The position numbers and the translations under genes were made by a program. The notes below the pieces were generated by a model. The model searched no databases. It saw nothing but the letters and a program-made list of their open reading frames with translations, and was not told the DNA's origin. Of a stretch of DNA of 10,153 bases, positions 1 to 5,885 are shown piece by piece. The stretch's first letter is position 1, and each line of letters opens with the position of its first letter. The stretch comes from JALZEG01 sp035942255 (GTDB taxonomy: Bacteria; Actinomycetota; CADDZG01; WHSQ01): the NCBI GenBank assembly GCA_035942255.1, contig DASZDG010000016.1:1-10153 (forward strand), in the 5' to 3' direction.

Positions 1-1
1 G

Positions 2-556
2 ATCTACACCTCCCGCCCGGACGGGTCCGGCCGCGTCCAGGTCACCGACGAGCCCTTCGCAAACGACCACGCCCCGACGTGGTCTCCGGAGGGAACGGGG
101 ATCGCGTTCCTGTCGTCACGGGACCACGACGTCAGGCACGACCCGGAGGAATGCGACGCGGCCTACGGCGACCACCACGCCGAGGAGGTCTACGCCGCGC
201 CCGCGCGAGGCGGGGACGCCACGCGGCTCACGCGGCACAACACGTACAAGTTCACGCCGGTGTGGTCCCCGACCGGGCCCCTCATCGCGTACACGGCCGC
301 ATGCAGCATCGATAGGTGCGACCAGCAGAACAACGACGTCTTCGTCGTGAGCCCCGACGGCGGCCGGCGCAACCTGACGCGCACCCCTCGCCGCGAGGAG
401 GAGCGGCCGGCGTGGTCACCGGACGGCGACGTCGTCGTCTACGCGAGCCATCGCGGCGTCGACGCGCGCATCGAGGCCGTCAACGTTCGCACCGGGAACC
501 GCCGCATCGTGTACGAGAGCCACGACCGTGACTTCGACCCGCACTGGCGGCTCTAG
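2..556 (+). CDS. TolB/PD40-type beta-propeller protein, C-terminal part (5' end outside window)
   Basis: The frame is open from the left edge to a TAG at 554-556, giving 184 residues of a protein whose start is missing. Three WD40-like PD40 repeats are visible: PTWSPEG with GIAFLSSRD (around residues 26-41), PVWSPTG with LIAY (87-98) and PAWSPDG with VVVYASHRG (137-152). The final FDPHWRL (178-184) looks like the last blade closing. The tryptophans fall at residues 27, 88, 138 and 182, so the first interval (61) is longer than the next two (50 and 44). The extra loop is acidic and His-rich and contains Cys51; Cys101 and Cys106 follow in the next repeat. PD40 propellers of the TolB/DPP-IV N-terminal type mostly act as extracytoplasmic binding scaffolds. 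Without the N-terminus I cannot say whether this one is secreted, attached to a peptidase, or free-standing. Its stop lies 7 bases from the stop of the convergent regulator gene. Confidence 0.82.
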   Translation: MYTSRPDGSGRVQVTDEPFANDHAPTWSPEGTGIAFLSSRDHDVRHDPEECDAAYGDHHAEEVYAAPARGGDATRLTRHNTYKFTPVWSPTGPLIAYTAACSIDRCDQQNNDVFVVSPDGGRRNLTRTPRREEERPAWSPDGDVVVYASHRGVDARIEAVNVRTGNRRIVYESHDRDFDPHWRL

Positions 557-563
557 CGAGCTC

Positions 564-1250
564 TCAGACCGAGGCCCGCGCCTCTATCGCCTTCGCGAAG
601 ACGCGCGCCGGCGCCAGCACGTCCAGCATCGTCTGCGTCTTCGTGAGGTCGCCGGCGGCCGTCGCACGTCCTTGGGCCAGCGCCTCCATCGGGTCGAGCG
701 TGCCGAAGCCGACCGCCATGAACGTCGCGACGTCGAGCTCGACCGATAGGTCCGGCGTGCGGGGCGGCTCGCCGGCGCGCACGCGCACGTCGCCGTCGGC
801 GACCTCGACCCAGAATGGGTCGCCCGCGATGACGAACCGGTAGACCTCCCACGCGCCGCGCGCCGCGTCGGGGTCCGCCATCTCCTCCAGCATGGGCACG
901 AGCCACTCGACGCTGAAGCGCTCCTCGCCGTCGTACTCGCCGAGGAACTGGATGCCCCACCGCGACAGCTCGAGCATGGCGCTGCGGAGGCCGCGGGCGA
1001 CCTCGGTCGACTCGTACACCGTCGCCGCCGCGGGCGGGTCGAGACGGCGCCGGCGCACGAGCCCTCGAGCCTCGAGCTCCTTCAGGCGGCGGCTGAGCAG
1101 GTTCGGGGCGATCCCGTCGAGCCGCGCCTCGAGGTCGGTGAACCGCTTCGGCTCGAAGAACAGCTCGCGCAGGATCAGCATCGTCCAGCGGTCGCCGACG
1201 ACGTCGAGCGCACGCGCGAGGGGGCAGTACTGCTGGTAGCTCCGGGACAT
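564..1250 (-). CDS. HxlR-family winged-helix regulator with C-terminal SCP2-like domain
   Basis: A 228-residue one-component regulator. Residues 7-105 match the HxlR (DUF24) winged helix: YCPLARALDVVGDRW, then the LILRELFFEPKRFTDL helix-turn-helix lead-in, then IAPNLLSRRLKELEARGLV as the recognition region. The wing contains RRRR and VYE. Cys9 sits in the N-terminal position used for redox sensing in some HxlR relatives such as YodB and HypR, but a redox role here is only possible. Residues about 125-215 resemble an SCP2 sterol-carrier domain, including PDLSVELDVATFMAVGFG and DPMEALAQGRATAAGDL. That domain suggests a hydrophobic ligand pocket. The ATG at 1248-1250 has a weak AAGG eight bases upstream. 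The gene is divergent from the MMPL transporter and shares a 60-bp control region holding a palindrome, so autoregulation and control of the transporter are both likely. The HxlR assignment is firm, the SCP2 assignment is good, and the ligand is unknown. Confidence 0.88.
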   Translation of the reverse strand: MSRSYQQYCPLARALDVVGDRWTMLILRELFFEPKRFTDLEARLDGIAPNLLSRRLKELEARGLVRRRRLDPPAAATVYESTEVARGLRSAMLELSRWGIQFLGEYDGEERFSVEWLVPMLEEMADPDAARGAWEVYRFVIAGDPFWVEVADGDVRVRAGEPPRTPDLSVELDVATFMAVGFGTLDPMEALAQGRATAAGDLTKTQTMLDVLAPARVFAKAIEARASV

Positions 1251-1270
1251 GGGACCTTGCTACCAGGCGA

Positions 1271-1287
1271 ACTTGACTTTTTCAAGT
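1271..1287. promoter_or_regulatory. Palindromic operator candidate for the HxlR regulator
   Basis: ACTTGA-CTTTT-TCAAGT is a perfect 6-bp inverted repeat with a 5-bp spacer. It stands out as AT-rich in very G+C-rich surroundings and lies between the divergent regulator and transporter genes. HxlR-family dimers bind short palindromes with AT-rich centres in this kind of position. The left half overlaps the -35 element proposed for the transporter. The site is seen directly; its binding protein is inferred from position. Confidence 0.68.
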
Positions 1288-1299
1288 ATCGGCTATAGC
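1273..1299 (+). promoter_or_regulatory. Likely promoter of the MMPL-lipoprotein operon
   Basis: TTGACT at 1273-1278 is a good -35 and lies inside the palindrome. TATAGC at 1294-1299 is a reasonable -10, though the 15-bp spacer is short. Reading the -10 as TAGCAA (1296-1301) would give 17. Either choice places the transcript start at about 1306-1311, at or within a few bases of the transporter ATG at 1311. The message would then be leaderless or nearly so, which fits the absence of a Shine-Dalgarno sequence there. The -10 sits within the self-complementary octamer GCTATAGC (1292-1299), so it could also serve the opposite strand. Confidence 0.45.
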
Positions 1300-1310
1300 A
1301 AATGTAGCGA

Positions 1311-3506
1311 ATGGAACGTCTGGGCCGCTTCATCGCGAACCACCCGCGACCGCTGCTGGTCGCGACGCTCGTCTTCGTCGCCCTCGGGGGCCTCGTCGCG
1401 CCGACGGTATCCAGCCACCTCTCGAGCGGCGGGTTCGACGACCCCACGAGCGAGTCGGCGCTCGCGGGGACCCGGATCGAGCGGATCTTCGGGGTCAACG
1501 ACCCCGACATGGTGCTGATCGTCGAAGCCCACAGCGGCTCCGTGGACGACGACGCCGCACGGCGCGCCGGGCTCGCGCTGACGAAGTCTCTGAGCGCCGA
1601 GCACGGCGTCGTCCGCGTCGAGAGCTACTGGAGCCTCGGCGGGGCGATCCCGCTGCGCAGCAGGGACGGGAGCAAGGCGCTCGTGCTAGCGAACCTCGAG
1701 GGGACGCAGAACGACAAGCACGAGTTGCTCGACGAGCTCGTCCCCCGCTACTCGGGGACGAACGACGACGTGCGCGTGGCGGTCACCGGGTTCTCCGAGA
1801 TCTACCGGCAGGTGACCGCGCAGGTCGAGGAGGACCTGGTGCGGGCGGAGCTCGTCGCCATCCCGATCCTGCTGATCCTGCTCCTGTTCGTCTTCCGCAG
1901 CCCGATCGCCGCGTCGCTGCCGCTCGGCGTCGGGCTCGTCGCGGTCATCGGGACGCTCCTGGTGCTGCGCGCGATCGCCGCGCTCACCGAGGTCTCGATC
2001 TTCGCCCTGAACCTGACGACCGGCATGGGGCTCGGGCTCGGCATCGACTACAGCTTGTTCGTCGTGTCGCGCTTCCGCGAGGAGCTCGCCGCGGGCGCGG
2101 CCGTTCCCGACGCGGTGACGACGACGGTCGCGACCGCCGGGCGCACCGTGCTCTTCAGCGCGATCGCCGTCGCGGCCTCGCTGTCCGCTCTCCTGCTCTT
2201 CCCGATCGTGTTCCTCCGCTCGTTCGCGTACGCCGGCATCCCCGTCGTCGCGATGGCGTGCCTGGGCGCGCTCGTGACGCTCCCCGCGCTGCTCGCCGTG
2301 CTCGGGCACGGCATCGACAAGTGGTCGGTCCGGCGGACGGCCCCGGCGGGCGAGACGGGCGCCTGGTATCGCATCGCACGCTGGGTCATGCGCCGCCCGC
2401 TCCCGGTCGCCGCCGCCGGCACCGTCGTGTTGCTGCTCCTCGGCGCGCCGTTCCTCGGCGTGGAGCTGGGCCTTCCCGACGACCGCGTGCTGCCGCCGGG
2501 TGCTCCGGGCCGCGCGGTGACCGACGAGCTGCGCCGCGACTTCGCCGGCAACGAGGCCGCGGCGATGCTCGTGCTCGCAGAGGGCGTCGACCCCGCGTCG
2601 TCGCGGCCGCAGGTACGAGGGTTCGCGCAGCGCCTCTCGCGCCTGGACGGCGTCGCCCGCGTCGACAGCGCCGCGGGGAGCTTCATCGGGGGCGAGCTCT
2701 TCTTCGCCGCCGACGTCATCTCCGAGCGGTTCGCCGCGGAGGACGCGACGTACTTCTCGGTGGTCCTCGACCCGAAGGTCGAGGCCCAGTCGCTCGAGGC
2801 GGAGGACGTCGTCGCCGACGTGCGCTCTCTCGACGCGCCGTTCGCGTTCGAGGTCGCGGGACCCTCGGCCGACCTGGTCGACGGCAAGAGCGGCGCGTTC
2901 GCGCGCATCCCGGTGGCCGTCGCGTGGATCGCGGTGGTGACGTTCGTGACGCTGTTCCTGCTCTTCGGGAGCATCCTCGTGCCGCTGAAGGCCGTGGTCC
3001 TGAACCTCCTCAGCCTCACCGCGACGTTCGGCGCGATGGTGTGGGTGTTCCAGGACGGCAACCTGTCCGGCCTCCTCGACTTCACGCCGACGGGGACGAT
3101 CGTGCTGTCGAACATCATCCTGATGTTCTGCATCGCGTTCGGGCTCTCGATGGACTACGAGGTCTTCCTGCTGTCGCGCGTCAAGGAGGAGTACGACGCC
3201 ACCGGCGACAACGAGCTCGCGGTCGCGCGGGGGCTGGACCGCACCGGCCGCATCGTGACGGCGGCGGCGGCGCTGATCGCGATCGTGTTCGTCGCGATGA
3301 TCAGCTCGGGGATCTCCTTCATCAAGATGTTCGGGCTCGGGCTCGCGCTGGCGGTCGTGATGGACGCGACGCTCGTGCGCGGCGCGCTCGTGCCCGCGTT
3401 CATGAAGCTCATGGGACCCGCGAACTGGTGGGCGCCCGCGCCCCTCAGGCGGTTCCACGACCGGTTCGGCATCCGAGAAGCGACGGCGGGAGGGACGAGG
3501 ACGTGA
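1311..3506 (+). CDS. MMPL-family RND transporter (MmpL-like)
   Basis: A 731-residue inner-membrane exporter of the RND superfamily, MMPL branch, whose known members move lipids, glycolipids or hydrophobic drugs using the proton gradient. The layout is the two-fold MMPL plan. TM1 is near residues 13-31, followed by a first porter domain (about 32-178) and TM2-6 (about 180-331). TM7 is near 364-384, followed by a second porter domain (about 385-532) and TM8-12 (about 534-698). The diagnostic Asp-Tyr pairs of the proton relay are present in both halves: GLGIDYSLFVVSRFREE (D246/Y247) and GLSMDYEVFLLSRVKEEY (D615/Y616), matching the D256/Y257 and D645/Y646 pairs of MmpL3. The length is typical of short actinobacterial MMPL proteins, with no long C-terminal tail. 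The ATG at 1311 lacks an SD and is probably read from a leaderless transcript. The stop overlaps the lipoprotein start. The substrate cannot be told from sequence; control by the divergent HxlR-SCP2 protein is likely. Confidence 0.92.
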   Translation: MERLGRFIANHPRPLLVATLVFVALGGLVAPTVSSHLSSGGFDDPTSESALAGTRIERIFGVNDPDMVLIVEAHSGSVDDDAARRAGLALTKSLSAEHGVVRVESYWSLGGAIPLRSRDGSKALVLANLEGTQNDKHELLDELVPRYSGTNDDVRVAVTGFSEIYRQVTAQVEEDLVRAELVAIPILLILLLFVFRSPIAASLPLGVGLVAVIGTLLVLRAIAALTEVSIFALNLTTGMGLGLGIDYSLFVVSRFREELAAGAAVPDAVTTTVATAGRTVLFSAIAVAASLSALLLFPIVFLRSFAYAGIPVVAMACLGALVTLPALLAVLGHGIDKWSVRRTAPAGETGAWYRIARWVMRRPLPVAAAGTVVLLLLGAPFLGVELGLPDDRVLPPGAPGRAVTDELRRDFAGNEAAAMLVLAEGVDPASSRPQVRGFAQRLSRLDGVARVDSAAGSFIGGELFFAADVISERFAAEDATYFSVVLDPKVEAQSLEAEDVVADVRSLDAPFAFEVAGPSADLVDGKSGAFARIPVAVAWIAVVTFVTLFLLFGSILVPLKAVVLNLLSLTATFGAMVWVFQDGNLSGLLDFTPTGTIVLSNIILMFCIAFGLSMDYEVFLLSRVKEEYDATGDNELAVARGLDRTGRIVTAAAALIAIVFVAMISSGISFIKMFGLGLALAVVMDATLVRGALVPAFMKLMGPANWWAPAPLRRFHDRFGIREATAGGTRT

Positions 3507-4414
3507 AGAGGCTCATCGGGGTTCTGCTGACGCTCGTGCTGGCTCTGGCGGCGTGCGCGACGCCGGAGGAGCTGCCCCAGGACGACATCGGGGCGCTCGA
3601 GGAGACCGAGAGCGAAGAGCAGCCTGCGGAGGGTTCGCGCGGCGGCGGGGGGAAGGGCGACTCTCCGAAGAAGAAGGCCGCGCCGAAGAAGGGCGGCGGC
3701 GGGGAGCCGGCGCAGCCCGCAGGTGGCGGCGGCGGGAACGGTGGTGGCGGCTCGGCGCAGCCGGGAGGCAACGGCTCGTCCGGCGGCGGCGGGGCTCCGG
3801 CCGCGGGGGCCGCGATCGCGCCCGTGCCCGCCGACACGTACGACTACGCGACGCAGGGCGAGCGGTCCGTGTCCGGCAACGAAGAGCCGCTGCCGGAGAC
3901 CACGACGCTGTCCGCGGCCGCTCCGGCGAGCGGGCTGCAGCGGCAGACGAGGGACCTCCGCGACTCGGAGGGCAACGGGATCCTCACGGAGACCGACCTC
4001 CTCTACCGCGGCGGGGACGTCTACCTGAAGTACGTGAAGATCACCGCGCGCTTCCAGGGCGGGCTGACCGACGTGCGGGAGTTCCGGCTGCCCCGCCCGC
4101 AGATGATCGCCCCTGCGGGGGCCGGGCCCGGGTTCAAGCGCGGCTTCACGATGGAGGGCTCCGGGACGCGCGCGAAGGTCGCGCTCCAGGCCCTTCGCTA
4201 CGAGGACGTCACGATCTCGGGGAAGACCGTGCGGGCCCTCGTCGTGCAGAACGACATCGTGTTCTCCGGCGCGCTCGAGGGCTACCAGAACGCGACGACG
4301 TGGTTCCTGCCGAAGCACCTGCTGCCCCTGCGGGAGCAGGTCGAGACCGACGTCCGCAACGGGCCCGTCCGGCTGCAGAGCAACTACGTAGCGACGATCA
4401 GGCGCATCCCCTAG
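3503..4414 (+). CDS. Lipoprotein with Gly/Lys/Pro linker, partner of the MMPL transporter
   Basis: A 303-residue protein starting at GTG 3503. This codon overlaps the transporter TGA as GTGA, and purine-rich GGGAGG and GAGG stand just upstream. The start is chosen because it gives a textbook lipoprotein signal: MKR, a hydrophobic core, and lipobox LAAC with Cys18. The frame is open for another 1.2 kb upstream, but only by chance inside the transporter gene. Residues about 22-45 are acidic. Residues 46-107 are low-complexity Gly/Ser/Pro with a KKKAAPKK basic patch, probably a spacer through the cell wall. Residues about 108-303 form one globular domain rich in beta-strand-like segments (LLYRGGDVYLKYVKIT, EDVTISGKTVRALVV, NATTWFLPKHLLPL, EQVETDVRNG). 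I do not recognise a named family for it. A LolA/LppX-like lipid-binding fold is a guess prompted by the transporter and by MmpL-lipoprotein pairs in mycobacteria. It is co-transcribed and translationally coupled with the transporter. Confidence 0.85.
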   Translation: MKRLIGVLLTLVLALAACATPEELPQDDIGALEETESEEQPAEGSRGGGGKGDSPKKKAAPKKGGGGEPAQPAGGGGGNGGGGSAQPGGNGSSGGGGAPAAGAAIAPVPADTYDYATQGERSVSGNEEPLPETTTLSAAAPASGLQRQTRDLRDSEGNGILTETDLLYRGGDVYLKYVKITARFQGGLTDVREFRLPRPQMIAPAGAGPGFKRGFTMEGSGTRAKVALQALRYEDVTISGKTVRALVVQNDIVFSGALEGYQNATTWFLPKHLLPLREQVETDVRNGPVRLQSNYVATIRRIP

Positions 4415-4417
4415 CGG

Positions 4418-5716
4418 TCACGCGGACGCCAGCTCCGGGGACGCCTCGGCCCCCGCGTCCGGCACCTCCTCGCGGACCCGGTTCGCCGAGTCCGGGATGT
4501 TCCGCTCGAGGTTCCGGACGAGGAGCAGCCCGGCGAGGCACGCGACCGGCAGCACGACGAAGAGCTCGTCGCCCAGGCCCGCGCCGAGCAGCACGCCCGC
4601 GAACGCGGGCCCCGCTATGTGGCCCACCGAGAAAGTGAACGAGTAGGCCGCGTTGTACCGCCCGCGCAGCGCCTCCGGCGCGAGGTCGTTGACGATCGCC
4701 GGAGCGGTCGGCGAGACCATGCACTCGCCGAGGCCGAACACCACCATCACTAGCGCAAAGCCGGCGTTCTTGAGCAGCCCGGGGGTGAGCTGGCCGACAA
4801 CGAGCGCGAGGCTCCACGCCGCCGCCCACAGGACGCAGATCGCCATGAGCCCGCGCGTCCGCCGCTTGCCGCGCATGACCTTCAGCACGACGAGCTGCGC
4901 GACCACGATCACGAACGTGTTCGCAGCGAACGTCATCCCGAGCGCGGCGGTCGAGATGCCGCCCGGGCCGGTCGCGTACGCGGGGAACCCCGACTCGAGC
5001 TGCGAGTAGCCGACGGTGACGAGCACCGCCATCAGGACGAACAGGCGCACGAAGTTCCGGTCGCGTGCCACTGCGCGGTACCCGCCGGCCGCGACCTCCT
5101 TGTCCTCGTCGGAGTGCTCGACCCTGTTGCCGACGTCGCGCATCTTCAGAAGGACCGCGGCGAAGACCAGCCACGACAGCGCGTCGAGCGTGTAGAGCAG
5201 CTCGAACGTCCCCGGGCTGGTGACGTCGGCGAGGACGCCTCCGAGGATCCCTCCGATCCCGATGCCGAGGTTCAGCGTCGCGTAGTGCACGGAGAAGACG
5301 TTCGACAGGTGCTCGGGACCAACGATCGACGACAGCAGCGAGTGCGTCGCCGGCCACAGCCCCGCGAAGCCCGCGCCGAGGAAGATCGCCGCTGCGAACG
5401 CCTGCCACGGCTCCTGGACCTGCGAGAACGACGCGGACGACAGCGCGCACAGCACGAGCGACGCGATCAGCGTCCGGCGGGGGCCGAGCCGGTCGACGAG
5501 CGGGCCCACGGGCGCGCCGAGGACGAACCCGGTGATCGCGACGACGGACAGCACGAACGCCGCGGTCTGCACGTCGAAGCCGCGGACGTCGCGCAGGTAC
5601 ACGACCATGAACGGGAGCACGAGGCCGGTGCCGAGCGCGGCGACGCTGTCGCCGGCGAGGACCTTCCAGGCGCGTGTGGGGAGCTGCGGGATCAGGCTGG
5701 AGACGGCGTTCTTCAT
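4418..5716 (-). CDS. MFS transporter, DHA1-like multidrug efflux permease
   Basis: A 432-residue major facilitator with about 12 membrane segments. The loop 2-3 signature (motif A) is at residues 71-81 as GPLVDRLGPRR, with Asp75 and the arginines in place. The N-terminal half runs from VLAGDSVAALGTGLVLPFMV to LLKMRD (near 193). A charged central loop with HSDEDKE (201-207) follows. The second half starts at FVRLFVLMAVLVT (222-234), carries a basic cytoplasmic loop MRGKRRTRG (281-289), and ends near residue 400. The tail is hydrophilic and acidic. The general shape is that of DHA1 drug-proton antiporters such as MdtH/YceL, but the substrate is unknown. The ATG at 5714-5716 has a good SD, GAAGGA (5725-5730), eight bases upstream. 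The gene converges on the lipoprotein gene with 3 bases between the stop codons. Its 5' region contains GC hairpins described separately. Confidence 0.9.
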   Translation of the reverse strand: MKNAVSSLIPQLPTRAWKVLAGDSVAALGTGLVLPFMVVYLRDVRGFDVQTAAFVLSVVAITGFVLGAPVGPLVDRLGPRRTLIASLVLCALSSASFSQVQEPWQAFAAAIFLGAGFAGLWPATHSLLSSIVGPEHLSNVFSVHYATLNLGIGIGGILGGVLADVTSPGTFELLYTLDALSWLVFAAVLLKMRDVGNRVEHSDEDKEVAAGGYRAVARDRNFVRLFVLMAVLVTVGYSQLESGFPAYATGPGGISTAALGMTFAANTFVIVVAQLVVLKVMRGKRRTRGLMAICVLWAAAWSLALVVGQLTPGLLKNAGFALVMVVFGLGECMVSPTAPAIVNDLAPEALRGRYNAAYSFTFSVGHIAGPAFAGVLLGAGLGDELFVVLPVACLAGLLLVRNLERNIPDSANRVREEVPDAGAEASPELASA

Positions 5717-5755
5717 GGAGTGGATCCTTCGGGGGAGAGTCGGACGGACAGGGGT

Positions 5756-5793
5756 GTCGCCGGGGGCGACGCGAGGCGCTAGCGGGTAGCGCC
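5756..5793 (-). other. Tandem GC hairpins in the leader of the MFS gene
   Basis: Two perfect stem-loops lie in tandem. GTCGC-CGGGG-GCGAC covers 5756-5770, and GGCGCTA-GCGGG-TAGCGCC covers 5775-5793. Neither is followed by a T-tract on either strand, so classical intrinsic termination is not shown. They lie 40-77 bases upstream of the permease start, within what would be its 5' leader, and could be an attenuator, an RNA-stabilising element or a weak terminator. GC-rich DNA makes short hairpins common, so the 7-bp stem is the more credible of the two. Confidence 0.35.
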
Positions 5794-5858
5794 GGAAGCG
5801 GCAGCCGTAAAGGCCCCCACGGTGCCTGTCTGGTGATTACGTCCGATGTGCTCCATGA

Positions 5859-5879
5859 GCGGCCAGGTTATCAGGCCGC
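5859..5879 (-). terminator. Hairpin just after the S8 peptidase stop, possible terminator
   Basis: GCGGCC and GGCCGC form a perfect 6-bp stem around a 9-base AT-rich loop (AGGTTATCA). The stem begins 6 bases past the TGA of the peptidase gene, where the minus-strand operon should end. There is no T-run after it, which is common for actinobacterial terminators. The role is therefore inferred from position and stem strength only. Confidence 0.42.
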
Positions 5880-5885
5880 GCCGGC

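Noticed and set aside
1686..3458. A 590-codon open frame antisense to the MMPL transporter
   Set aside because: Its predicted protein is almost only Arg, Glu, Asp, His and Gly with no domain or membrane pattern, typical of the shadow frame of a GC-rich gene. The plus-strand transporter has clear motifs.
2258..3502. Upstream in-frame extension of the lipoprotein gene
   Set aside because: The extension is Arg/Ala/Gly-rich shadow sequence inside the transporter gene. The GTG at 3503 gives a proper lipoprotein signal.
3638..3823. GGC-rich repetitive tract that could look like a repeat element
   Set aside because: It is the coding sequence of the lipoprotein's Gly/Lys/Pro linker, in frame throughout, not a mobile or CRISPR-type repeat.
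4398..5450. Second long minus-strand frame overlapping the MFS gene
   Set aside because: Arg/Ala-rich, without membrane segments, while the overlapping frame encodes a clear 12-TM permease.
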